Assembly (NCBI GenBank): GCA_019309565.1
Contig: JAFDFZ010000042.1
Location: 1 to 36,486 of the forward strand
Length of the DNA: 36,486 bases
DNA from: Deltaproteobacteria bacterium
Lineage (GTDB): Bacteria; Desulfobacterota; Desulfobacteria; Desulfobacterales; SURF-15
Reading direction: 5' to 3'
Shown here: positions 16,447-25,442 of the stretch, in pieces
Position numbering within the stretch: the first letter of the stretch is position 1
How the letters are laid out: each line of letters starts with the position of its first letter
Position numbers and translations under genes: made by a program
The notes under the pieces: model-generated
The model's database searches: none
The model's input: the letters and a program-made list of their open reading frames with translations, nothing else
Told to the model about the DNA's origin: nothing

Positions 16447-18810
16447 TCAATAGGCCATCTTTTCGGTGCGCTCCATGATATCGTTTTGAAGCTCAACCTC
16501 AAGCTGAGTGAAAAAGGCACTGTAACCGGCCACCCGTATGACGAGATCTCGGTAGTTTTCTGGGTGTCTCTGAGCGTCTCGTAAAATATCCGAAGTTACC
16601 ATGTTGAACTGGGTTTCCCATCCCCCAAGATCCATATAGGTTCGCAAATACTGCATGAACCGCCCCAGCTTCTCATCCCCTTCAAGAAGAGAGGGATGAA
16701 ACCGTTGGTTCAAAACCGCACCATGGGGGACCCGTTGCATGTCCAGCTTGCCCACGGACTTTGCCACCGCAGTGGCACCCTTTCGGTCCCGCCCGTGAAC
16801 AGGCGATATTCCGCCGTCGTTCAGCGGTTCTCCTGCCTTTCTCCCATCCGGTGTGGCGGCGGTTTTAAATCCAAAGGGTATGTTCGCCGTAAGGTAGTAA
16901 AGGGCTCCGATGAAGCTTCCGTTTCTTGGGTTTTCGTATCGACGCACTTCATCACAGTAGATCTTCAACACCGTATTGCACAGAACATCGGCCCGATCGT
17001 CGTCGTTGCCGAACTTGGGAGCCCGGTTGATGAGCATCTGCCGGATGTCTTCCATGCCTTCAAAATTGTACTTCAGCGCATCCAGCAATTGCTCCATTGA
17101 CAGGCGCCGTTCATCGTATACAAGGGTTTTTACTGCTGCCAGTGAATCGCCTGTTGTAATAGGGCCGACACCAAGGGGGGAGGTGGTATTATATCGGGCG
17201 CCGCCTCTGTTGAACTCCCTTCCTGTCTCAAGACAGTCCCTAATCACGATGGAGTAAAGGGGCAACGGGGCTTCCTTGGCCTGAAAACGGTCGATAATGT
17301 TATCGTACAGGACAAGATACTTGGCGAAATACCGTACCTGATTTTCGAAAGCGGACAGCAGTTCTTCAAAGCCGTGAAACGTCCTGGGATCTCCGGTATG
17401 TGGTCCCATCTGCTGTGATGTGAGCATGCATTTTCCATCATTTAACGCCAGCTCCAGGCATTTGGCCAGATTCAAATGCCCTGAGTTTCCCCAGCTGTTG
17501 GTTTTACCGCATACAACAGGCTCGCTGCATCCCAGCGCCCCCCAGTGACGGGCGTCCTCCAGGGGGACCCCAAGATCCAGCAAAGACTCTACGACCACCT
17601 CGTCGTTAAACAGCTTAGGTTTAGCCAGCCCCAGCTTCATGTTTATGCACACTTCCCTTAAGAAATCATTCGGGGTGGTTCGATGGATTCTGACGGCCAT
17701 ATCCGGCTGGGCCAATCGGATATCCCGATCCGCCAGAAGAAACAGATGCGACAATTCGTTGGTGGCGTCCCTGCCCTCCCTGGTCACTCCCCCCAGGGTT
17801 ATGGTCTGACCATGACCGGGACCCTGTAAATACCTGGTTGCCGAATTGGAATAGATTTTATCAAGCTCTCCAAGTTTCAAATAAAAGCAACCGATCAGCT
17901 CTAAAGCCTTCTCTTCTGTCAACGCCCCCTGCTCTACGTCCTTCCGATAGTATGGATAGAGGGTTTGATCGGGTACTCCAAGGGAAATGGCCAGGCCGTT
18001 GGCTTCCATTTGAATGGCCAGTTGCAGGAAATACATGCACTGCAACGCCTGGTGGAAATTTTGGGCAGGCTGTGCCGGAACCCTTCGACAATTTTGAACG
18101 ATAATGAGAAGTTCCTTGCGCCGATTGTCGTCCGATTCGCTTGCTGCCAGCCGCTGCGCCTCACCGGCGTACCTCTGGGCGAATTTGATCAGGGCATCAC
18201 AGACTATACAACAGGACTGGTACAGGTTGTATTTCTCTTCGTATTCGATATCCTCAAGCGACATGCGCTCTATTCGCTCAAGACAAATCTCCTTTATTTT
18301 CCTTAAACCATTTTGCAGAACAAACTCATAGTCGGGTACCATGTGCCCGGGGCCGGACATGGTGAAATTCTCATTTGTAAAAACACCATACGCGAGCAGC
18401 TCCTTGAGCCTGGCAGGCAGCGCACCTTTGACTTTATCTCTTAAGCATTTGCCTTTCCAGTATGGCAGAACCTGCCGCAAGGTCTGCTTTTGTTCTTCTG
18501 TGATCTTGAAGCGATCGCCTTTCCGGGTGGGAAAGGTGTCCATATCCTCCAAGATCCAATCGACGGCATATTCAGGAAACAGCGGAACTCCCCTGCATCT
18601 TTTTGCATGGTTTCCAACGATCAGTTCGTCGTCTCGTACCTCAATCGTCATTCGGGTAAAGATGGCATCCAGTGCCAGGACTCTTTTTATGATCTGGGGC
18701 TTCTCTTCATTTTCTTGATAAACCTCTGTTATGATCATCGCCCGCTCGATGTCCACGTGTCTTTCGCTTTCTATGAATCGCTTTCTTAGCCGTTTAATCC
18801 TTTCATTCAT
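16447..18810 (-). CDS. Glycyl-radical enzyme GRE2 (dehydratase/lyase-like)
   Basis: 787 residues. Active-site motif ALGCSEPVVCG with Cys428 and Glu430; glycyl-radical motif VIRVAGYSAFF with Gly762. The GCxEP motif is that of glycerol/propanediol dehydratases, choline lyase, hydroxyproline dehydratase and the sulfonate lyases IslA/HpsG. N-terminal PFL-like domain, barrel core and C-terminal Gly loop are complete. It is only moderately similar to GRE3 and less to GRE1. A G-rich GGGGGAG lies very close to the ATG (about two bases), an unusually short spacing. There is no gene for an activating enzyme beside it, so the one next to GRE3 must probably serve it. It is divergent from an MFS transporter. 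Confidence 0.92.
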   Translation of the reverse strand: MNERIKRLRKRFIESERHVDIERAMIITEVYQENEEKPQIIKRVLALDAIFTRMTIEVRDDELIVGNHAKRCRGVPLFPEYAVDWILEDMDTFPTRKGDRFKITEEQKQTLRQVLPYWKGKCLRDKVKGALPARLKELLAYGVFTNENFTMSGPGHMVPDYEFVLQNGLRKIKEICLERIERMSLEDIEYEEKYNLYQSCCIVCDALIKFAQRYAGEAQRLAASESDDNRRKELLIIVQNCRRVPAQPAQNFHQALQCMYFLQLAIQMEANGLAISLGVPDQTLYPYYRKDVEQGALTEEKALELIGCFYLKLGELDKIYSNSATRYLQGPGHGQTITLGGVTREGRDATNELSHLFLLADRDIRLAQPDMAVRIHRTTPNDFLREVCINMKLGLAKPKLFNDEVVVESLLDLGVPLEDARHWGALGCSEPVVCGKTNSWGNSGHLNLAKCLELALNDGKCMLTSQQMGPHTGDPRTFHGFEELLSAFENQVRYFAKYLVLYDNIIDRFQAKEAPLPLYSIVIRDCLETGREFNRGGARYNTTSPLGVGPITTGDSLAAVKTLVYDERRLSMEQLLDALKYNFEGMEDIRQMLINRAPKFGNDDDRADVLCNTVLKIYCDEVRRYENPRNGSFIGALYYLTANIPFGFKTAATPDGRKAGEPLNDGGISPVHGRDRKGATAVAKSVGKLDMQRVPHGAVLNQRFHPSLLEGDEKLGRFMQYLRTYMDLGGWETQFNMVTSDILRDAQRHPENYRDLVIRVAGYSAFFTQLEVELQNDIMERTEKMAY

Positions 18811-19146
18811 GGCTCCCCCTGAATGGTGACGGTAACTTGTTGTTTAACGGATCGGCACACAGAACATTCCTCCTAACCCAATGAGGTGAAAAGAAGTGTG
18901 TAAGATTTTAAACCTGAAACGTTAAATTATGAGCCGCTCAATTTAGAGTAGAACAACCATATCAAAAATCAAAGCACAAGTCGATACGAGAATTGCTGCA
19001 CCAAGTGCTTTCAATTTTCAATGAAAACGGATATAGGGATATAAACCAGTGCTCAATGGGTTTCATGAATAACGGTACCGCAGACTTTGTACGCACGGAT
19101 ACGGCTGGCTTTTTGGTTTCGGTTATGCCCGGCGCAGGACACAGGC
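18811..19146. other. Divergent control region between GRE2 and MFS transporter
   Basis: 336 bp with no gene. It must hold promoters for both neighbours, but no strong -35/-10 pair or -24/-12 element was found. A 7-bp dyad AAAGCAC (18971-18977) / GTGCTTT (19005-19011) is a weak candidate regulatory feature. Confidence 0.4.
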
Positions 19147-20385
19147 ATGAAGATTACATACGGAAAAAAATTACGTGTTTTTATTCCCTTTGCAATCGGT
19201 TACTTTCTTTCTTACCTGTACCGTACTGTAAATGCGGTTATCGCCCCTGACCTAACTTCTGAGCTCTCTCTGAATCCCGCCCAGTTGGGTCTTCTAACCG
19301 CCGCTTATTTCATTACCTTTGCAGCATTTCAGTTGCCGCTGGGTGTTTTGCTGGATCGCTTCGGTCCACGGAGAATCGAATCGATTCTGCTCATTTTCGC
19401 CGCAATAGGTGCTTTGCTTTTTTCAAGAGCCGAAAACCTCCCAGGGCTGATTGTGGGACGGGCACTGGTAGGACTCGGTGTCTCGGCCTGTTTAATGGCG
19501 GCATTTAAAGCATTTGTGCTGTGGTTTCCAAGCCAGCAGTGGCCTCGAATAAACGGGCTTCAAATGGCAAGCGGAGGCCTGGGGGCACTTACGGCAACCG
19601 CTCCGGTGGAATTTGCCTTGGGAATAACAAACTGGAGAGGAATCTTTCTTGTTCTGGCCATCACTACCTTGGCTGTCGCCGCTGTCATCTACTGTGTTGT
19701 TCCGGAAAGAAAGGAGGCGCAAAAAACCAGCGGGTTGAAGGAGCAGCTTCAGGGTGTGCTTGAAGTTTTCTTAAGCTCGGAGTTCTGGCGGGTGGCGCCT
19801 CTGACCACCCTGTCACAGGCTTCATTTCTTTCCATTCAGAGCCTTTGGGCGGGGCCATGGTTGCGGGACGTGGCAGGTATGGAGCGAATGGCCGTTGCCA
19901 AGGTTCTCCTGCTTATCGCAACCGCCATGGTGGCGGGATTCATCCTGCTTGGGACGGCTGCAGAGCGATTAAGTCGCCGTAGAATTAGTCCGCTTCTGAC
20001 CGCAGCCATCGGCATGATGCTTTTTATGGGCGTTCAGTTGCTAATTGTCCTGGAGATAAAAGACTGGGCAATTCCGCTTTGGATTTGCTTCGGATTTGTC
20101 GGCACCACAGGCATCATTTCCTATGCAGGGCTGTGCCAGGAATTTCCTCAGCACTTAACCGGCCGGGTGACTACGGGGTTGAACCTTCTTGTTTTCATAC
20201 TGGCCTTTTTTGCCCAATGGGCCATCGGCGCAATCATCAACCTCTTTCCGGTATCCGCCGACGGCCGGTATGCAACAGCCGGATACAAGACAGGTTTTGG
20301 CATGATGTTTGCCCTGCAGGTGCTTTCGTTTTTGTGGTTTCTTGGCGCATCCATTATGAGAAGGCGTAAGCTCGTGGAGTTTTAA
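19147..20385 (+). CDS. MFS transporter
   Basis: 412 residues from the ATG at 19147 (an in-frame extension to 19087 lacks a ribosome site; GCAGGA precedes 19147). It has twelve predicted hydrophobic helices; the N-terminal LSYLYRTVNAVIAPDL and motif A GVLLDRFGPRR are typical of major facilitators for organic anions. It lies between the GRE2 and GRE3 units, oriented against the activating-enzyme gene (51 bp between stops), and is divergent from GRE2. It could import the substrate or export a product of the radical enzymes. Specificity is unknown. Confidence 0.88.
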   Translation: MKITYGKKLRVFIPFAIGYFLSYLYRTVNAVIAPDLTSELSLNPAQLGLLTAAYFITFAAFQLPLGVLLDRFGPRRIESILLIFAAIGALLFSRAENLPGLIVGRALVGLGVSACLMAAFKAFVLWFPSQQWPRINGLQMASGGLGALTATAPVEFALGITNWRGIFLVLAITTLAVAAVIYCVVPERKEAQKTSGLKEQLQGVLEVFLSSEFWRVAPLTTLSQASFLSIQSLWAGPWLRDVAGMERMAVAKVLLLIATAMVAGFILLGTAAERLSRRRISPLLTAAIGMMLFMGVQLLIVLEIKDWAIPLWICFGFVGTTGIISYAGLCQEFPQHLTGRVTTGLNLLVFILAFFAQWAIGAIINLFPVSADGRYATAGYKTGFGMMFALQVLSFLWFLGASIMRRRKLVEF

Positions 20386-20436
20386 TCTAAAACCTGCTGC
20401 TCAGAGCCTTTCATCCTTGATCCGTACTTTAAGGCA

Positions 20437-21348
20437 TTATTCCTCGATTCGACATGGCACCGCTTCTGATTCGATAACCTGCTTAAGTTTCTCCAAGCGT
20501 TTAGGATCAGGGGGCTTTGTCTTTTGCAATGGATATGGCTTCCCCAGTTTTTTGTATTTGGAAACGCCAAGTCGATGGTAAGGAAGCAACTCTATATGAG
20601 AGACATGGCCTCTTGTCTTTACAAACCGGGCCATCTCTTTCACGTTGGCGATCGAATCATTGTATCCGGGAACAACCGGCATTCGCACCACCACAGGCAA
20701 GGAATAACAGGAAAGCTTCGATAGATTTTCAAGTATCAGCCTGTTATCCACTCCGGTTAATTTTCGATGCACATTGGGGTTCATGTGCTTGATATCAAAG
20801 AACAGATAGTCCAGAAAAGGCAAGATGCGGCAGAAGTATTCCCATTTGCAGAATCCGGAGGTCTCCATTGCCGTGTGAATATCCTTTTCCTTCCAGGCCG
20901 TCAGGATCTTTAGGGTAAATTCCCACTGGAACAGGGGTTCCCCGCCGCTTAGGGTGACACCTCCCGCACCGGACTTTCTGTAGAAAGGCAAATCATCACA
21001 AACAGATGATATCACTTCATCAACAGTCATCTCCGTGCTGTCGAACTGCAAGGCCTGGGAATAACATTGCGTCACACAGCTCCCGCAAAGGTCGCAACGC
21101 TTTCTGTCAATCTTAAATGTGTGCCTGTTGAAATGAATGGCCCCAAGCGGGCAGACCTTGACACATTCCCTGCAATCGATGCAATCCTGGGCTGCATACA
21201 CAAGGTTTTTGGTATAATTTTCTCCTTCAGGGTTTGAACACCACAAACACCTTAGCGGACAGCCCTTTAAGAAAACAAGGGTTCGAATACCAGGCCCGTC
21301 GCTTACGGCATACCTTTCAATGTTAAATACGAGGCCCTTTAAGGTCAT
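20437..21348 (-). CDS. Glycyl-radical enzyme activating enzyme (radical SAM, with two extra [4Fe-4S] clusters)
   Basis: 303 residues from the ATG at 21348 (a TTG six codons upstream is possible). Radical-SAM cluster motif KGCPLRCLWC, i.e. Cys30-x3-Cys34-x2-Cys37. A ferredoxin-like insert follows with CIDCRECVKVCP and CDLCGSCVTQC, as in activases of GCxE glycyl-radical enzymes rather than in PflA. Then GGVTLSGGEP (SAM-binding GGE), ETSG, DIKHMN and VVPGYND. It abstracts a hydrogen from the C-terminal Gly of its partner. It lies 162 bp downstream of GRE3 on the same strand, and it is the only activase in the window although three glycyl-radical enzymes are present. Confidence 0.94.
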   Translation of the reverse strand: MTLKGLVFNIERYAVSDGPGIRTLVFLKGCPLRCLWCSNPEGENYTKNLVYAAQDCIDCRECVKVCPLGAIHFNRHTFKIDRKRCDLCGSCVTQCYSQALQFDSTEMTVDEVISSVCDDLPFYRKSGAGGVTLSGGEPLFQWEFTLKILTAWKEKDIHTAMETSGFCKWEYFCRILPFLDYLFFDIKHMNPNVHRKLTGVDNRLILENLSKLSCYSLPVVVRMPVVPGYNDSIANVKEMARFVKTRGHVSHIELLPYHRLGVSKYKKLGKPYPLQKTKPPDPKRLEKLKQVIESEAVPCRIEE

Positions 21349-21510
21349 GTATTCAATCCAAAACAAAATTTGTATCTCTTTAGCATTTTAGCGCTTTGGA
21401 AAACTACTGTTATGGATTGTACTGTCTCGCCACCGGTGAGAATCCCTTTTTAAACCGGGAAACTGTTTGAGAAAAATACTTTCATATATCCCCGGCATTC
21501 CTGCTTTTCT

Positions 21511-23916
21511 TCAATCAAGGTGATGCAAGGTGCGCTGTATGATTTGATCCTGCAGATCCCTGTCAAGAGAAGAGAACCTTGCACTGTAACCGGCCACTTT
21601 TACAATCAGATCCGCGTATTTTTCCGGAAACTGTTGTGCATCTCTCAGCAGCTCGGGCGAGATCACGTTGAATTGTACCTGAAACCCTTTCATGTCAAAA
21701 TAGGTGCGCAACAAGGAAACGAACTTCCTCATCTTGCTTTCTCCCCGAAGGGTCAGGGGATGAAACTTCATGTTGAAGATGGTGCCCTGGGAGATAAGTG
21801 TATGATCAAGCCGGCTGACAGACTTCATGGCTGCTGTGGGGCCGTTTTTGTCTGTCCCCGCACTCGGGGAGTTGTTGTCGGCAACCGGTTCTTCGGCAAA
21901 CCGTCCATCCGGTGTTGCCCCAACGGCTCTACCATCCGGTACATTCGTGGTGAGTCCCTGCGTTGAGGGTCCGTAACACCCGCCTCTCGGAGGGGTATAT
22001 TTTCGCATTTCCTTTACCAGAAGATTCACCGTTTCCTTCACAAGGCGGTCAACATAGGGATCGCCGTTTCCATATTTTGGGGCTTGATGAATTAGCTGTT
22101 GTCTGAGCCTTTCATAGCCTTTGAAGTTTGCTGCAAGGGCCTTCTCAAGCTGTTCGGGTTTTACTTTTTTTTCTTCAAAGACAAGTTTGCCTATTGCAGC
22201 AAGGGAATTACCCACATTCGGAGCGCCATGTGCATGCAACAGCATGACATTATAATTATCATTGCCTCCACCTCTGGAAACGTCTTTGCCCAGCTTGATC
22301 CTCCCGTCGATCACCGATGACAAGAACGGGGTTGGTGTAAGCTCTGCATAGCATGAGCTTGTGATGCTGTCGAAAAACGGAATAAACCGGCAGTAATAGG
22401 CAAGTTGCTCCCGATAGGCGCCAAGCAGCCGATCAAAGGAGTCCATATCCGAAAGCTTCCCCTTACCGGGGCATAACCTTATGCCGGTTGAAGGGTTGAT
22501 GCCGTTGTTTAAGGCGATTTCCAGAACCTTTAACAGGTTTATGTGGCACACACCACCTGTGACGGTGTTGAATTTGCCGGGAATTACGGGTTCACAGCAT
22601 CCCATCACCGCCCAAGCCCGTGCTTCTTCAAGCGAAATTCCCTGCTTCAGATTCAACAGAAGCGGAATTGCAATCTCGTCATTGAAAAAGCCTGGCAGGC
22701 CGCCGCCGTGTTCGATGAGCGTTCTTGTGGCTTCAATCATAAACTGTTCGGGGGTTTCACTGTGAACGCTCAGCACCGTGGTGGGTTGTTCCATTTTAAG
22801 CTCCCGGGTGGCCTCAAGGGCAAGATAAGAAAGCTCATTTACGGCGTCCTCTCCGTCTCTGTTCCTTCCCCCCAGGGTGAGTGTTTGAAACATCGGATAG
22901 CCGCTCATATATTCAGTGTATACCCATTCACGGACCTTGGCCAGCTCGCAGGCTTTGATAAAAAAGCATTCGATCAGCTCTAAAGCGCCTTTATGCGTAA
23001 TCAGATTGTCTTTTCTATCCTTTTCATAGAAGGGATACAAAACCTGATCGAATCGGCCAAAAGATATTGAGTGACCGTTGCTTTCGATCTGTAAGGCCAG
23101 GTGTATGAACCAGTATGCCTGCAGCGCTTCCCAGAAGTTGCGCGCGGCTCTGCCAGGAACGTTTCTGCAATTTTCAGCAATCCTAAGCAGTTCATTTTTT
23201 CTTTTACCCCGGTGCCTTCTGGCCAGTTTTTCAGCTTCCCCTGCAAACCGATTGGCAAACTGAATCACCGCCTGGCATGAGGTGATGGCTGCTTGAAGGA
23301 AGAGCTTCTTCTCCAGGTGTTCCGGGTTCGTATGGTCGATATTTGAAAGCTCCTCTTCGGCCTCTTCGATAACGCCGTTGAGCCCTTTGGTGAGTATTTT
23401 CTCATAGTCGGCAATGATGTGGCCATCTCCCGTGGAGGTGTGGCTTGCATTGCAGATAACCTGGTTTAAGGAATAGCTGTTGAAGTCATAGGCATGCTTG
23501 ATTTCTTCCGGAAGGCTGTGTTTGGTCTTCTCTACAACCAGATCCTCATGGGTTTTTCCTTTCCAGTAGGCGATCACCGGCTCTACGGCCCTTTTGGTTT
23601 GCCTGGAAACCTGAAAGCTGTCGTATCTTCTTTTGGGCAGCAGATCCAGCTCTTTGGACAGCCACCCGACACCGAATTCCGGAAACAGTGGAGCGGCTCT
23701 GGGCTTGCCTGCCTGATTGCCAACAATGAGTTCTCCTGGCAGAACATAAATTCTCATATCTTCCAGTATCTTCTTGAAAGCCAGTGCCCTGCGTATCACC
23801 ACGGGCTTGCCCTCGGTTAGTTTGAATGATTCCGTAATCGCCAGCGCACGATCCGGACAGATCTCATGAACGCTGTTCATCACCATCGATTTTAGGTTAT
23901 CTATTCTCTTGTTCAT
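21511..23916 (-). CDS. Glycyl-radical enzyme GRE3 (dehydratase/lyase-like)
   Basis: 801 residues from the ATG at 23916; the frame is open to 23991, but GGAAAGGAAAG lies directly before 23916. Active-site motif VMGCCEPVIPG with Cys440-Cys441-Glu442; glycyl-radical motif VKVAGYSARF with Gly776. The adjacent Cys pair recalls pyruvate formate-lyase, but the following Glu-Pro places it with the GCxEP dehydratase/lyase class. It pairs with the activase downstream. Its promoter region overlaps that of the divergent hydrolase-kinase operon. The substrate is unknown; diol, hydroxyproline, choline or sulfonate chemistry are all possible for this class. Confidence 0.92.
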   Translation of the reverse strand: MNKRIDNLKSMVMNSVHEICPDRALAITESFKLTEGKPVVIRRALAFKKILEDMRIYVLPGELIVGNQAGKPRAAPLFPEFGVGWLSKELDLLPKRRYDSFQVSRQTKRAVEPVIAYWKGKTHEDLVVEKTKHSLPEEIKHAYDFNSYSLNQVICNASHTSTGDGHIIADYEKILTKGLNGVIEEAEEELSNIDHTNPEHLEKKLFLQAAITSCQAVIQFANRFAGEAEKLARRHRGKRKNELLRIAENCRNVPGRAARNFWEALQAYWFIHLALQIESNGHSISFGRFDQVLYPFYEKDRKDNLITHKGALELIECFFIKACELAKVREWVYTEYMSGYPMFQTLTLGGRNRDGEDAVNELSYLALEATRELKMEQPTTVLSVHSETPEQFMIEATRTLIEHGGGLPGFFNDEIAIPLLLNLKQGISLEEARAWAVMGCCEPVIPGKFNTVTGGVCHINLLKVLEIALNNGINPSTGIRLCPGKGKLSDMDSFDRLLGAYREQLAYYCRFIPFFDSITSSCYAELTPTPFLSSVIDGRIKLGKDVSRGGGNDNYNVMLLHAHGAPNVGNSLAAIGKLVFEEKKVKPEQLEKALAANFKGYERLRQQLIHQAPKYGNGDPYVDRLVKETVNLLVKEMRKYTPPRGGCYGPSTQGLTTNVPDGRAVGATPDGRFAEEPVADNNSPSAGTDKNGPTAAMKSVSRLDHTLISQGTIFNMKFHPLTLRGESKMRKFVSLLRTYFDMKGFQVQFNVISPELLRDAQQFPEKYADLIVKVAGYSARFSSLDRDLQDQIIQRTLHHLD

Positions 23917-24138
23917 GCGACTTTCCTTTCCACAGATTGTCCGATGCCCAAAGATCGGTCTAAGTGTCCTTTCGGCCTTCTTACACACCATTCATATGAC
24001 GGAATCGGTATTGGAGCATCTCTGTTTTTAGACAATATTCGCTGTCTTTTCTACCGCAGAGCCGCTGAGATAGCAGAGAAGGATTTTTTCTTTTCTGCTG
24101 ATGAGATCAGATGGCGAAAAGCTGAAACCTTTTGAGCT

Positions 24139-24207
24139 AAAGTATCTAAAGGAACAAGCCCTGTCAAGGTTCCTTTCCTTGACAAAAGCGTGTTTGCTCT
24201 CTAAAGT
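24139..24207. promoter_or_regulatory. Divergent overlapping promoters built on one inverted repeat (GRE3 / hydrolase-kinase)
   Basis: TGTCAAGG (24162-24169) and CCTTGACA (24177-24184) form a perfect dyad with 7-base centre. Each arm contains TTGACA on one strand. Plus strand: TTGACA 24179-24184, 17-base spacer, TAAAGT 24202-24207. Minus strand: TTGACA 24167-24162, 17-base spacer, TACTTT 24144-24139. A second dyad AAAGGAAC/GTTCCTTT (24148-24155, 24169-24176) interlocks with it. A regulator bound here would cover both -35 boxes at once. Confidence 0.62.
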
Positions 24208-24326
24208 GAAATTAATCTTGTCCACCAGAGGGAAGGATCTTTATTCTTTTCCCGATCCTTGATCGTCTGGTTTTGGCAGAGGTTACGCCTGAACCAACCG
24301 CAAGCTTACACATAGGAGAGTTCAAT

Positions 24327-25430
24327 ATGGCGAAGATTATGACTGTACGCGGCCCCATCGCAGCCGACGAGCTTGGTTTTACTTCCATGCACGAGCATAT
24401 TCTGCATGATGCCAGCATATTTAGAAAAAGGTTTGAAAAGCTTCTACCGCAAGGCATCCCCCTTCCGATGGAAGCGGATGAGCCTGTGAGCATCGAGACC
24501 ATCGGGTATCTTAGAAGAAATTTTTTTCTTTGCTGGGATGCCCTTCGCATGGACGACGAAGCATTAATGGAGGCAGAGCTTGCAGAGTTCAAGGCTTCGG
24601 GAGGCGATGCCGTGGTTGATATGAGTACCCCGGGGCTTAGAAGTGATATTTCGGCCATCAAGCGTATTTCTGAAAAAACCGGAGTTCATGTAATAACGAC
24701 AACAGGACTTTACATAGAGGATACCTGGCCGGAACGGTTTAAGGAAATGACGGTCAAGGATTTGATGCAATACATGCAAAAAGAAATAGATGAAGGTGTG
24801 GACGGTACGGATATAAGGGCCGGTCATCTGAAGGTAGCGATAACCGATCTTACCGGAAAACAGGAACGTGTGCTTCAAGCCGCTGCCAGGGTGTCCAATG
24901 AAACCGGGCTTTCCTTAACGGTGCACCCCGGTTTCATAGTGGGAAGCGACGGTAAACGCATCGTCAAGATTCTGCAAAAGGAAGGCACAAATCTTGAGAA
25001 GGTTATCATCGCCCATGCCCAACTGTTTTTTATAAACTTACACCTTAAAACTCTTGTTCAAGATCCGGAATCATGGCGGTTGAATCTCGATAACGCCAAA
25101 TCGCTGCTGGATAAGGGAGTGACGCTTTCCATCGACACCTTCGGTCACTATTACGATATCGAGCTGATCGGCTACGTACGCCCTACGGAATGGCAGCGGC
25201 TGGCCGGTCTTCTTGCACTGATCAAAGAGGGATATTCGCCACAGCTTGTACTGGGTACCGATACGTACATTAAGATTCTTACACGCCGGTTCGGCGGGGA
25301 GGGATACAGCAGGCTCACAAAGTTCGTCGTACCATTTTTGACGGAGTATCTGGGTGTTTTCGATCGGGTATCGGAGTTCGATATCCGGCAGATGACAATA
25401 GAAAACCCTGCCCGCTTGCTTGCAAGATAA
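24327..25430 (+). CDS. Phosphotriesterase-family metal hydrolase (lactonase/amidohydrolase)
   Basis: 367 residues from the ATG at 24327; an upstream in-frame ATG at 24273 lacks a ribosome site while GGAGAG precedes 24327. The binuclear metal site of the family is complete: HEH at residues 22-24, the bridging Lys in GHLKVAITD, His in LTVHPG, His in IIAHAQ and Asp in LGTDTY. Natural members are mainly lactonases (acyl-homoserine or sugar lactones) and other ester hydrolases; organophosphate activity is usually incidental. The substrate here is unknown. It is the first gene of a two-gene unit with the ThiM-like kinase, 12 bp apart, and is divergent from GRE3. Confidence 0.85.
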   Translation: MAKIMTVRGPIAADELGFTSMHEHILHDASIFRKRFEKLLPQGIPLPMEADEPVSIETIGYLRRNFFLCWDALRMDDEALMEAELAEFKASGGDAVVDMSTPGLRSDISAIKRISEKTGVHVITTTGLYIEDTWPERFKEMTVKDLMQYMQKEIDEGVDGTDIRAGHLKVAITDLTGKQERVLQAAARVSNETGLSLTVHPGFIVGSDGKRIVKILQKEGTNLEKVIIAHAQLFFINLHLKTLVQDPESWRLNLDNAKSLLDKGVTLSIDTFGHYYDIELIGYVRPTEWQRLAGLLALIKEGYSPQLVLGTDTYIKILTRRFGGEGYSRLTKFVVPFLTEYLGVFDRVSEFDIRQMTIENPARLLAR

Positions 25431-25442
25431 AGGATAACGACC

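Noticed and set aside
24060..24130. CTGAGA reminiscent of a thiamine (TPP) riboswitch upstream of the ThiM-like operon
   Set aside because: The second conserved TPP-aptamer block and the pairing stems are absent, and the site lies before the operon's -35 box, so it would not be in the transcript.
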